DNA of 64,000 nucleotides from Desulfosarcina widdelii. GTDB taxonomy: Bacteria > Desulfobacterota > Desulfobacteria > Desulfobacterales > Desulfosarcinaceae. The stretch spans positions 6,820,001 through 6,884,000 of the forward strand of contig NZ_AP021875.1 of the NCBI RefSeq assembly GCF_009688965.1, read 5' to 3'. The notes under the pieces were generated by a model. The model was not told the DNA's origin and made no database searches. It saw nothing but the letters and a program-made list of their open reading frames with translations. Positions 45,001 through 53,598 of the stretch are shown in pieces; the stretch's first letter is position 1; the number at the start of each line of letters is the position of its first letter. The translations under genes and the position numbers were made by a program.

Positions 45001-45606
45001 CTAATCTCTTTTAGACAGTCCCCCCAGCATGAAATCGGTCATTCTGGCGCTTAAGGCGTCGATATCGATCTGGTTTCTGATTCGCAGAAAATAAAACAGG
45101 CTGCTGTCGAAAAGTCCGATCAGGAAGGCCGCCTCGGTTTCTGCATCGTCAAAGGCGATGTGGCCCTTTTCCCGGCCGATCGCAAGATGCGCCACAATTT
45201 TTTCGATAAAGGCCGAGTAGATGCTTTCGAACAGCTGGGCGAACGTTCCTCCATAGCTCCTGCCCTCTACAAAAAGTAGCTGCGCCATTTTGTAATTGGC
45301 GGCGAAAAGGGCGATCAGTTCTCGATTGAACGCATTCAGGCTGCTTCTGACGGTTTCCAGACAATCTCCGGCGAACATGTCGGCGGCACTGCGATCCAGC
45401 AGGCTTAAAAACATCGTCTTGAACTCCGAGCAGATGTGATTGAAAATGTTCTCCTTGGATTTAAAATGGAGATAAAAGGTGCCCTGGGCCAGGCCGGCCC
45501 TGGCAACAATGTCCGAGACCCGAGTGTTCTGGAATCCGTTGTCGTGAAACACATCGATGGCGGCGGACACCAACTGCTGTCTGGTTCGTTCCCGTTTGTC
45601 ATCCAT
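45001..45606 (-). CDS. TetR-family transcriptional regulator of the export module
   Basis: A 201-residue repressor. The N-terminal helix-turn-helix VSDIVARAGLAQGTFYLHFK is canonical TetR; the C-terminal ligand domain (about 60-200) is rich in Phe and Leu, which suits a hydrophobic ligand. It has its own near-consensus promoter at 45642-45670 overlapped by an AATGAC-N6-GTCATT operator, so it should repress itself as well as the pump operon just downstream. Confidence 0.93.
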   Translation of the reverse strand: MDDKRERTRQQLVSAAIDVFHDNGFQNTRVSDIVARAGLAQGTFYLHFKSKENIFNHICSEFKTMFLSLLDRSAADMFAGDCLETVRSSLNAFNRELIALFAANYKMAQLLFVEGRSYGGTFAQLFESIYSAFIEKIVAHLAIGREKGHIAFDDAETEAAFLIGLFDSSLFYFLRIRNQIDIDALSARMTDFMLGGLSKRD

Positions 45607-45625
45607 TTCGATATCCGGGTTTTAA

Positions 45626-45643
45626 AATGACTGAGGAGTCATT
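45626..45643. promoter_or_regulatory. TetR operator at the tetR promoter
   Basis: Inverted repeat AATGAC, six bases, GTCATT, overlapping the -10 of tetR by two bases. Confidence 0.8.
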
Positions 45644-45670
45644 CATAATTTGTTTGGCGCCGCCTGTCAA
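45642..45670 (-). promoter_or_regulatory. tetR promoter
   Basis: On the minus strand TTGACA (45665-45670), exactly 17 bases, then TATGAA (45642-45647). Confidence 0.75.
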
Positions 45671-45685
45671 GCTGAAAATCAATCC

Positions 45686-47089
45686 CTATTTCTCGTTTTT
45701 CTGTGAAAGAATTTCCAATATGGTTTTTTGATCGGCCTGTGGATTGCGGCTCAAAATGGCCGCCACCTGGCGGGCGGTATAGGCCGTTGCGATGGAGGTG
45801 CCGGCATAGACGCCCGGATCGCCGTTGTAACCCACCGGCAGATCGGCCAGGCCGGGGGAATATACCGATACGAAGTCACCGTAGTTGGACTGATCCCACG
45901 CTTCGCCGTCCGGAGTCAGGGCGCCCACTCCGATAACATTCTCATAGGCTGCCGGGTAGACGGGTTTGCCTGTGGGCGAATTGCCGGCGGCCGCAACAAG
46001 AACCAGGCCCCGTGAGGCCGCGTAGTCGGTGGCCGATTCCAACAGGGAACTTGCAGTTTCCGAACCCCAACTCAGGCTCAGCACCCGGGCGCCGTTTTCG
46101 ATGGCATAGTCGATGCCGCGCACCAGCGTGTAGGTGGAGGTGTAGCCGTTGTCGTCAAAGGCCCGGATGGCGACCACAGGACTGCCTGCGGCAGACTTCG
46201 TTTCGGCGCCCAGCGGATTGATCGCCCCGGCGGCGATGAGGACCATTTGGGTGCCATGACCCATCTCGTCGCCGACGGTGGCGCCCGGCGAAACGGCATC
46301 GTAGGCAGCCTGTACAAAGGGATTGTCCGCATAATCCGCGGACAGTCCGCTGTCCATGACGGCGACCGTTGTTGCGTCGGACGAGGGGATGGCCGTTTCC
46401 GTAGCGGCGGACGGCAAGTTCCCGGCCGTTACCGTGCGGCCGCCCTCCAGCGGGTAGGCGTAGTCCGGTTCCGCATTTTCGATGCCCTCGGCTTCGGCGA
46501 TTTTTTCGGCGATGGCGGGAACATCGCTGCCATGGGGCAGGCGAATACGGACGATGCCCAGGGGCGGATAGACATCCACGAGTGTGGCGCCCAACCGGTC
46601 CAACAAGACCGCTATTTCTGCCTCGGTAATGCCCGGTTTCAACCGGAGCAGCAGGATGTCCTTGACGTAAGCGGCGCCGTCGCCTTTGACGATGTCCAGG
46701 TTGGCCCCTTTTTCCAACGGCCGGATGCGGGCCTCCTGGCCTCGGTAAAAAATGCGGATTTCCCAGAGCCGTGGTTCGTCTTTTGCCGAGGCCTTGTCTT
46801 TTCTCCAGATCAGGGCGTAGTCGACGGATTTCAGGATACTGGACAGGGCCGGACCAATGGCGCGACGGTTGAATTTGGCTGTAATCAGAGGATTGATTTC
46901 CGGGTCGATGCGGATCCGGATACCCTGGGAGGCCAGCTTTTCCAGAATGACTGCCAGTGGCTGGTTGTCGACGTCCAGGGTCAGGCGGTCCCCTTGAATC
47001 CGCACCACCGGGTCGGATGCCCACCCGAGCAACGGTGCTGTGGCCAGACAGATCGCCAATACGATGGCAGCCATTTGGGTTGGTTTCAT
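45686..47089 (-). CDS. Secreted subtilisin-like (S8) protease with an STN-like N-terminal domain
   Basis: A 467-residue protein with a signal peptide (1-25), then an STN-like domain as in secretins (about 32-95, DVDNQPLAVILEKLASQGI), an I9/fervidolysin-like propeptide (about 142-210), then the S8 domain. The triad is Asp in VAVMDSGLS, His in GHGTQMV, Ser in GTSIATA, with the oxyanion Asn in AAAGNS. It is probably periplasmic or exported. The AAAGGAG ribosome-binding site is right after the AsmA stop, so it closes the channel-AsmA-protease operon. Confidence 0.88.
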   Translation of the reverse strand: MKPTQMAAIVLAICLATAPLLGWASDPVVRIQGDRLTLDVDNQPLAVILEKLASQGIRIRIDPEINPLITAKFNRRAIGPALSSILKSVDYALIWRKDKASAKDEPRLWEIRIFYRGQEARIRPLEKGANLDIVKGDGAAYVKDILLLRLKPGITEAEIAVLLDRLGATLVDVYPPLGIVRIRLPHGSDVPAIAEKIAEAEGIENAEPDYAYPLEGGRTVTAGNLPSAATETAIPSSDATTVAVMDSGLSADYADNPFVQAAYDAVSPGATVGDEMGHGTQMVLIAAGAINPLGAETKSAAGSPVVAIRAFDDNGYTSTYTLVRGIDYAIENGARVLSLSWGSETASSLLESATDYAASRGLVLVAAAGNSPTGKPVYPAAYENVIGVGALTPDGEAWDQSNYGDFVSVYSPGLADLPVGYNGDPGVYAGTSIATAYTARQVAAILSRNPQADQKTILEILSQKNEK

Positions 47090-47107
47090 AATCGGCGTCG
47101 GCTCCTT

Positions 47108-50100
47108 TCAGTGATCCTGGGAAGGGCTTTTAGCCGGTGCCGTTTCAGAATCCTTGTCGGCCTCGGAAGCCAGGGACTCAACCCCTTCCACCAGTTTAAA
47201 GGGTGCCTTCAGCACCCGCTCCATGATGTTGAGCAGCCCTTTGCCCACTTCGGATGGAGGCATGGTGACCACGGAAATGTCGTTCAGTTTCCCTTCAAGT
47301 CGCAAGGGGATGGAAATCAGGGAGCCGCCGGCGATATAGTTGATGATCGGCAGTTTGTTGACAATACGATCGACGGTTTTCAAAGGGGCTGCCAGCAGCA
47401 GGATATCGACTTCCTGTTTTTTCAGGTCGATGCCGCCCTGGCCGGTAAGTTTCAAGGAATTGCCGTCCATCAGAATTTCGGTGAAGTGCACCCGGCCGTC
47501 TTTGATCTCTGCTTTCGCATAGCACTGGGCATACCCGTACCCTTTTTCCGTCAGATCGGATTTTCCGGAAAATACCTCGGCGATATTGAGAACCGAGAAG
47601 ATTTTCATCAGTACGTTGGAATACTCGATTCTGCCATTTTCCGATGAAAAAAGCAGATCCCCGTAAAGGGAAGGAATAATGTCGTTTTGGGTTTCCGGCA
47701 GCCAAAGCTGGCCAGAAAGGTCATACCGGGCGTCGGCGCGCACTGTTTTGCCAAGGAGGCATTCGGAGGTCTCTTCCAGAGACACTGCCTCGGCCTTCGG
47801 GACGATGTGCAGGCTCAGGCCCCGGGGAGACAATACCAGCCACCCGGTGGTAGCGATGCCGCAAAGGTTGGCCTGGTCGATTTGAATCCGAGTGCTGTCG
47901 CCGTTCAGACGAACGTCGGCTTGAACCTGTTGCCAGGTGTAATCTTTATACGAAAATTCGTTTGCATTGACGCGGACTATCCCATGCGGACGCAATGAGG
48001 ACTTCTCGGCTGCCTTTTTCGGCGCGTTGTCATCCTTGTTGTCGGCGGTCTGCGCCATACGGATCAGTTCCTCGTCCAGCCGGTCGGCGTCCACGTCCAG
48101 ATCAATCTTCAAGCCGTCTTCGCTGCGGACCAAGCTGCCGTGCACAACCATCTGGCTGTTACACAGGGATATCTCCGACGGCTCGATGGTCAACCGGCCA
48201 CCGCTGCCGGCGACGGCAAATCGACTCACCTCGATGGGGGCGGGGGTGAGATTCAAGATGTGTACACCTCGTCCAGCAAGCGAGCCTGAAAATGAGGAGT
48301 TCAAAGGGGTCCGGGTGTCGATCATGGTGTGAAAATCGCCCTCGATCCGGCCCGACAAGGTGCGATTGTCCGCCAACAGACGATCGGCGGTTTCTTTCTC
48401 CAGGTTGCCGCGAAAACGGATTTCCATCCCGTTGAGACGTTTACTGCCAGAGACGGTGGCCTGGGAACGGCCATCGGCGAACCGAATCCGTCGAAGATTC
48501 CAGCTCTGTGGCAAGATTGAAAAGTCCGAATCGATTTCGACGCCACCGGCAGTCTTCATGTTTCCCATTACAGAGAGTCGCCGGTCGTCGGACCAACCGA
48601 TGTGGACACCGGAAAGATCGACCGGTGGCTTCATCTGCAGATGCTTCGGGATGGGCAGGATGGTGGTCAGCCAGTTGACAGCTTCCGAGCCCAGGGAACC
48701 TTCCAGGCCGCAGACAATGGACTCGGGATCTAAAAGATCCCCTTGGGGCTCGTAAGACACCACCAGAGATCCATCCAAAAACTCGATGGAGACATCGGTC
48801 GCGCGCTTATTATCGGGGGCATAGACGATCTCGCCTCCGGACAGCTTGATGCCAAAAGGCAGTCGAGGCGTGGACAGTTGAATATCTTCCGGCGTGCCCT
48901 GGATGGTGAAATCCCATTGTGCCGGATGGACGAGAGGCCCCTGGATTTCCAGCCGCGACAGGTTTGCGTTGCCGTCGATGGACTGAATGGACTTCCGGGC
49001 CGATGCCAGATCCTCGAAAGAAAGGAGCCAGTCACAAAAAGGTGCCGCCTGGACGTTAACGGTGGTGGAGGCGATGGACAACGTCGACTCTGCGGCCCAA
49101 TCGATTTCTGCATCCAACGCTTGGAAAGCGGCACCCTGAAAATACCCGCTGAAGCTTTTAAAAGCCACATGCTCGTCCTGGAGAAGGACGTTGCCGTCCA
49201 TTCGTTCCAGGTCCGCTTCGATGCCGGGGATGGTGATGCGTCCTTCGGTCAGATGCCCTGCGGCTTTCATGGAAATCAGGCGGGGTCCGTCGCTGCCGGA
49301 TTCAAAGCGTGCACTGTAGGTGGCATTGGTCAGGGTACCCTCACGGGCAACGTCAAAGGCCGTTCGAATTTCATCCAGGTCTCCGACAATGGAGCGGGTC
49401 ACCTGGCTGGCCGTGGCCACATCCAGTTCCTGGGCCGCGGCATGAAGCTCGATTTCCGATCGGTTCGTTTCTTTGACGCTCGTGACCGTTGCGCCGGCGG
49501 AGAGGCGCAGCGCCGGTTGGGCCGACTGCAGGGTGTCGATGGATAGGGTCAGTCCATTTTCTCCATAATTCACTTTCCCCGAGATTTCAGCGGAAACCAG
49601 ATCCAGTTTCAAGTTTTTTCGCATCACCGCCAGTTTGGGAAAACCCAGGCTGAAATGGCTGTTTACCATTTCTGGGGCGTCAACGCTAAAACTGACTTTG
49701 GATTCGGCGTGGGTGTTTTCGGTAACAATGCCACCAGGAAGGGATGCATAATGCAGCAGGGGCCGCAGGTTAAGTTCGGCCGCGCGAATGTCCCCGCCGG
49801 CTTTGCCGGCTTTGACATCGGCATGGAAATCCATGTCCAGATTGCCGGTAAGTGTCGACCGGCAGCCCAGATTCAGCCGGAGTGCCGTGCCGTCATTTTC
49901 TCCGAAAAGATGGATATCGGTGAACCGGAGGTCGGGTGCTTCGGCAAATGCCAGGGTCAGCATTCCCCTTTGGATCTGCACTTCGGTCCCTTTGTCAACC
50001 GCGGAAAGGGCCCCGAAAAGACCGCCGATGGCGGTTCGGATTGCGCTACCGGTGAACGTTTTGCCTGCCGGCGCTGCAGGGTCCGGCAGGTTTCCGGTGG

Positions 50101-50473
50101 GCGATTCCGGTTGCGGCGCCAACTGAATGTCGGGGGCCTCCAGAACCACCCGGCGGACGGTTACCCGACCTTGCAAAAGCGACAGAATTCCGGGGTAGAC
50201 CGACAGTTTGCTGGCCGTGATTTTGAAGAGATCCGGCCGGTGCAGGTCGATGACTTCCGCTCGCAGGTGGGGCAGAGGAAAAAAAGAGACGGCCAGATGG
50301 TCATAGCTCAGCTTCCCACCCCCGGTCGCCTGGGCGGTTTTGGTAACGATCAGCGACCGCACCACCTCGCGGTTGGCCATAAGGCGGGTGGCCAAGACAC
50401 TGGTGAGAAGCAGCCCGATGACGATGCCGGCGCAGACTGTACTGACGACAAGCAGTTTTTGCCGGATGCGCAT
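47108..50473 (-). CDS. AsmA-like inner-membrane-anchored periplasmic protein
   Basis: A 1121-residue protein with one N-terminal helix (about 9-30) and a long beta-rich periplasmic region. The start after the helix (LSYDHLAVSFFPLPHLRAEV, then LQGRVTVRRVVLEAPDIQL) is typical of AsmA, and the C-terminus (GQGGIDLKKQEVDILLLAAP) matches the AsmA-like C-terminal region. Such proteins are thought to form lipid-carrying bridges between the two membranes. It starts one base after the channel gene ends. Confidence 0.88.
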   Translation of the reverse strand: MRIRQKLLVVSTVCAGIVIGLLLTSVLATRLMANREVVRSLIVTKTAQATGGGKLSYDHLAVSFFPLPHLRAEVIDLHRPDLFKITASKLSVYPGILSLLQGRVTVRRVVLEAPDIQLAPQPESPTGNLPDPAAPAGKTFTGSAIRTAIGGLFGALSAVDKGTEVQIQRGMLTLAFAEAPDLRFTDIHLFGENDGTALRLNLGCRSTLTGNLDMDFHADVKAGKAGGDIRAAELNLRPLLHYASLPGGIVTENTHAESKVSFSVDAPEMVNSHFSLGFPKLAVMRKNLKLDLVSAEISGKVNYGENGLTLSIDTLQSAQPALRLSAGATVTSVKETNRSEIELHAAAQELDVATASQVTRSIVGDLDEIRTAFDVAREGTLTNATYSARFESGSDGPRLISMKAAGHLTEGRITIPGIEADLERMDGNVLLQDEHVAFKSFSGYFQGAAFQALDAEIDWAAESTLSIASTTVNVQAAPFCDWLLSFEDLASARKSIQSIDGNANLSRLEIQGPLVHPAQWDFTIQGTPEDIQLSTPRLPFGIKLSGGEIVYAPDNKRATDVSIEFLDGSLVVSYEPQGDLLDPESIVCGLEGSLGSEAVNWLTTILPIPKHLQMKPPVDLSGVHIGWSDDRRLSVMGNMKTAGGVEIDSDFSILPQSWNLRRIRFADGRSQATVSGSKRLNGMEIRFRGNLEKETADRLLADNRTLSGRIEGDFHTMIDTRTPLNSSFSGSLAGRGVHILNLTPAPIEVSRFAVAGSGGRLTIEPSEISLCNSQMVVHGSLVRSEDGLKIDLDVDADRLDEELIRMAQTADNKDDNAPKKAAEKSSLRPHGIVRVNANEFSYKDYTWQQVQADVRLNGDSTRIQIDQANLCGIATTGWLVLSPRGLSLHIVPKAEAVSLEETSECLLGKTVRADARYDLSGQLWLPETQNDIIPSLYGDLLFSSENGRIEYSNVLMKIFSVLNIAEVFSGKSDLTEKGYGYAQCYAKAEIKDGRVHFTEILMDGNSLKLTGQGGIDLKKQEVDILLLAAPLKTVDRIVNKLPIINYIAGGSLISIPLRLEGKLNDISVVTMPPSEVGKGLLNIMERVLKAPFKLVEGVESLASEADKDSETAPAKSPSQDH

Positions 50474-51139
50474 TCAGTTTCCCTCGGATCGGGCCAAAAA
50501 TTTACCCACCAGCATGGCGATGAGGATGGTCATGTAAAGCTGGCCGGTAATGGCGATCAGGATGGCTGTGGATCGGGACAGGTGGGACAGTGGGGTGACG
50601 TCCCCATAGCCAAGGGTCGTCAGCGTGACGAAACTGAAATAGAGGTAATCGAAAAAATCCGGGACGGCCTGTCCCGGAAAGATGATGCCGGATGCTATGC
50701 CCTTGACCGCTAACCGGTCAACCGAGTCGGCAATAGCCAGCAGCGCTCCGCCCAGGAAACCGAGCAGCAGGTAGCCGTTGATGGAACTCAAAATGATGGT
50801 GGGGGTCACTTCGCGGCTTCGGGCGATGTGCCGGATCATCAGCACGACAATGGCCACCAGAAAGAGGACTGTCGTGGTGGATTCGATCAGTTCGGTGGTC
50901 TGGTGGTGCAGAAAATGTTCGACCCATACGGCGGCAGCGGTAATCGTTCCCAAAGGCAGCAACACTTTGAGAGACCGGGGAGAGAAATCAAGCGAAAAAA
51001 CACCGCTAAAGAAAATGGCAGTGCGCAACAGATCGCGTGCCAAAGGGTTATTTGTCCTGAAAAGTGGAAACAGGAGCAGTAACGCCAGCAGGCAGAGCAA
51101 CAGGATCACGTTATTGCGGGCGAGTTGGTGAAGTTTCAT
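50474..51139 (-). CDS. Two-TM-pore type potassium channel protein
   Basis: A 221-residue membrane protein with a hydrophobic N-terminal half of about four helices, then an outer helix, a pore loop with selectivity filter TTLGYGD (near 180) and an inner helix. The filter residues are canonical for K+. There is no regulatory RCK domain. First gene of the operon with the AsmA-like and protease genes; a link between ion flow and envelope lipid work is open. Confidence 0.88.
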   Translation of the reverse strand: MKLHQLARNNVILLLCLLALLLLFPLFRTNNPLARDLLRTAIFFSGVFSLDFSPRSLKVLLPLGTITAAAVWVEHFLHHQTTELIESTTTVLFLVAIVVLMIRHIARSREVTPTIILSSINGYLLLGFLGGALLAIADSVDRLAVKGIASGIIFPGQAVPDFFDYLYFSFVTLTTLGYGDVTPLSHLSRSTAILIAITGQLYMTILIAMLVGKFLARSEGN

Positions 51140-51224
51140 GCCGGTCGGGTCATGTCCGTTAAAGCAGCGGGCGAACCTGCCACCAAAGACACGTTCACCC
51201 GCCCTTTGTCCCTTGTGGTTGTGT

Positions 51225-52037
51225 TTATTTCAAATTGGTCAACCACGAGGGGTCTTCGATCCATTTGACCTTCATTTTTACCAACTCATCGGACTCCCGC
51301 ATGGTGTTGAGGAAATTGTCCATCCAGTTGATCATCTGGGCGTCTCCCGCCGGCAGGGCGATGCCCAGCGGTTCGTAGGTGAAGGGCGTAATCAGCGAAA
51401 CCAGCCCTTCGTTGGGATGTTGCAGCAAGGAGAGAACACAAACATGGTAATCGGCGACCAGCGCGTCCACCTTGTTGGAAAGGACCATCTCCACGGCCTC
51501 ATCGTAGTTGCTGGCCGTAACCAGGCGGGCTTTGGGCATCAGGGTTTTGACCAGATCCGCACTGGTGGACGACTCCAGAGCCGTGTAGGCAAAGGCCTCC
51601 GAATTGAGCTTGTCCGTGTTTTCCGAGGTGACGAGGGATTCGAACTTGGTCAGCAGGGCTTTGCCGGAGATGTGGTACGGGCCCGCAAAGGCGACTTTCA
51701 TGTTTCGTTTGGGGGTAATGGTCAGCCCGGAGATAACCATGTCCACCTCACCGGCCTCCAGCGCGGGCAGCAATTCTGCAAAGGGTTTGATCACCAGGCT
51801 CAGTTCAACGCCCATGGCACCGGCGATATAGCTGGCCAGATCCACGTCCAGCCCCATGGGGAGATCGGATTTGTCGAGCATATTCAACGGCGGCATATTG
51901 GCCGCCGTTCCAACGCGCAGAACGCCGCTTTCAGCGATCCTGTCGAGATTCGATCCGGTGCCTCCGTTCATGGTGGCACACGCCGAGGTAAAAACAACAA
52001 TCAGAACCAAAAGAGCAATGCGTTTCATATTTCTCAT
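51225..52037 (-). CDS. Amino acid-type ABC solute-binding lipoprotein (SBP_bac_3)
   Basis: A 270-residue periplasmic binding protein. Hydrophobic signal ending FTSAC gives a lipobox. The core shows GVLRVGTAANMPPLN, LPMGLDVDLASYIAGAMG and DMVISGLTITPKR, typical of type 3 solute-binding proteins for polar amino acids. The start at 52037 follows AAGGAGAAAAAGG. No permease or ATPase gene is near, so it is an orphan binding protein or works with a distant transporter. Confidence 0.9.
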   Translation of the reverse strand: MRNMKRIALLVLIVVFTSACATMNGGTGSNLDRIAESGVLRVGTAANMPPLNMLDKSDLPMGLDVDLASYIAGAMGVELSLVIKPFAELLPALEAGEVDMVISGLTITPKRNMKVAFAGPYHISGKALLTKFESLVTSENTDKLNSEAFAYTALESSTSADLVKTLMPKARLVTASNYDEAVEMVLSNKVDALVADYHVCVLSLLQHPNEGLVSLITPFTYEPLGIALPAGDAQMINWMDNFLNTMRESDELVKMKVKWIEDPSWLTNLK

Positions 52038-52114
52038 CCTTTTTCTCCTTTTTTCATACACGTTGGGTATCGGCTCCCGTTCCATCTTTTATTGGGAGCA
52101 TTCTATGCCGGCGG

Positions 52115-52549
52115 CTACTCCCAACCGGCCACTTCGTAGCCCTTCTCGAAAAGGCAGCGTTCCACAATTCCCCTGAAGACCGGCGGAGGATCGCTTCGCG
52201 AAACACCTCCGGCGGCAAGCGATGCGGCCCCGCCTGCGGCAGCACCGGCTACGGCGGCACGGTGGGGGTCCCTGCCCAGCACGGCTGCGGCAGCCGCTCC
52301 GGCAGCCGCCACAGACGCGGCATCGCTGGCCGCCTCCTCGGACAACTGCCCTTCGCCAGTTTCGCTGGCACCGGTTTCCCTGGCCACCCTCCAGCAATCC
52401 TCTATATCCGTCAGCGCTGCGTCGCGCCCCATGGCGCTGTAATGGGCATTGGGATAGAGAATCGGTCGCTTCACGGTTTCGAAAGCCGATGCCGGCAACG
52501 CATGGATCTGCAGAAGTATTCCGGCAAGGATCAGAATGGCTGCTTTCAT
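52115..52549 (-). CDS. Secreted Ala/Gly-rich protein with a glycine-zipper-like stretch
   Basis: A 144-residue protein. Signal peptide 1-22 (ALPASAF). The middle (about 75-115) is almost all Ala, Gly and Ser and could form a membrane-active glycine-zipper-like helix. The end RCLFEKGYEVAGWE resembles the Cys-containing tail of small envelope proteins of this kind. Function unknown. It is not obviously in an operon. Confidence 0.7.
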   Translation of the reverse strand: MKAAILILAGILLQIHALPASAFETVKRPILYPNAHYSAMGRDAALTDIEDCWRVARETGASETGEGQLSEEAASDAASVAAAGAAAAAVLGRDPHRAAVAGAAAGGAASLAAGGVSRSDPPPVFRGIVERCLFEKGYEVAGWE

Positions 52550-52834
52550 GGCTTACCTCTACTTGTTGGGGGTCTCCGGGAGCGGCTCCGGTTGTGGCCG
52601 GGATACCGAATGGCTGCAAGAGGTTGCTCGTTGTACCCGGGGTGGTAAAGAGACCGGATGAAAGTCTCCGGTTTCATTCTTGTCCATGCTTAGATGCCCG
52701 CTTTGCCCGGTAACTGCAATAATCTTAAAAAATATCACATCGTCACCCGGGGGTCAATGTGTCCGATCGGATGCTTTTCGCACGCAGGAACTGTCTGAGG
52801 CAGGCAGAAAAGTGCAGCGGCAAGAGGAAGATCT
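52550..52834 (-). other. Leader region with competing hairpins, no gene
   Basis: On the minus strand, ACCGGA-8-TCCGGT and GAGAC-9-GTCTC share bases and cannot form together (near 52650-52675). Upstream lies GGGCAAAGCGGGCATCTAAG, loosely like half of a c-di-GMP-I aptamer, but the second half is not there. It is 5' of the glycine-zipper-like gene. No riboswitch is claimed. Confidence 0.3.
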
Positions 52835-53485
52835 TCAGTTGGGTTTCGGGTAGATTTCCTTGCGGCAGGGGGGACAGATGGTGTGGGAAAAATCGGCCTC
52901 GGAATGCATGGCGACATACTCTTCCACATGCCACCATTCGCCGGATTCATCTCTGATTTTCTTGCAGTTGGAGCAGATGGGCAGCAGGCCGCGCAGCATT
53001 TCGTTTTCGGCCTCCAGTGCTTTTTGCCGGCTCAGGGATTCTTCGAGCCTGAGAAGCAGTTCGTCGCGTTTTTTCTCCAGGGCATGCTGCTTCGTAATAT
53101 TGCGCATGGTTCCGAAGAGTTGGGTCCGATCATTGTCACCTTTGAAGAATTTAGCCGTGATTTCAACCCAGAAAGGCGAACCGGTTTTGTGCAGCAGTTC
53201 AAATTCCACCCTGCGTTTGACGCCTTTACCCAGCTTGTATTTGCGATGTCCTTCGGCCAGAGATTCCATGCCCTTTTCGTATGATTCAGGGGTACACAAT
53301 TTATCTATGGGCAGTTCCCTGATCTCTTCCGGGGTGTAGCCGGTGACCTGTTCTACAGAAGGGCTGATGTAGGTAAAGCTCATCGCTTCGATGTCCACAA
53401 CCCAGATCACGTCGACGATCGATTTCTCGATGACTTTATATTGCTGTTCGTAGTTGGAAATAATCGATTCTATACTTTGGCTCAT
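52835..53485 (-). CDS. PAS-domain protein with C-terminal Cys-rich (zinc-ribbon-like) motif
   Basis: A 216-residue protein with one PAS domain (about 15-140), a coiled-coil stretch (about 140-170), and a C-terminal motif LLPICSNCKKIRDESGEWW, then ICPPCRKEIYP. That last module occurs on many PAS or receiver proteins of Desulfobacterota and Geobacter and probably binds a metal. No kinase or cyclase domain is present, so it is a sensor that acts by contact. The start at 53485 was chosen over an ATG four codons upstream. Confidence 0.82.
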   Translation of the reverse strand: MSQSIESIISNYEQQYKVIEKSIVDVIWVVDIEAMSFTYISPSVEQVTGYTPEEIRELPIDKLCTPESYEKGMESLAEGHRKYKLGKGVKRRVEFELLHKTGSPFWVEITAKFFKGDNDRTQLFGTMRNITKQHALEKKRDELLLRLEESLSRQKALEAENEMLRGLLPICSNCKKIRDESGEWWHVEEYVAMHSEADFSHTICPPCRKEIYPKPN

Positions 53486-53547
53486 AATAGCTCGCAACGA
53501 TCATGGATAATAACGGTTCGGCACCGCGACCCGTACCCCTCTATCGG

Positions 53548-53593
53548 CGGATAAAAGGACATTCTTTAGCTTAATTTGCCTGTCTTTTATCCG
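53548..53593. repeat. Hairpin between the DACNV-like and PAS genes
   Basis: Arms CGGATAAAAGGACA and TGTCTTTTATCCG, 12-13 pairs with one bulged base, 19-base loop, right after the stop of the DACNV-like gene. No T-run follows; a stabilising or processing hairpin is possible. Confidence 0.5.
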
Positions 53594-53598
53594 GGCAG

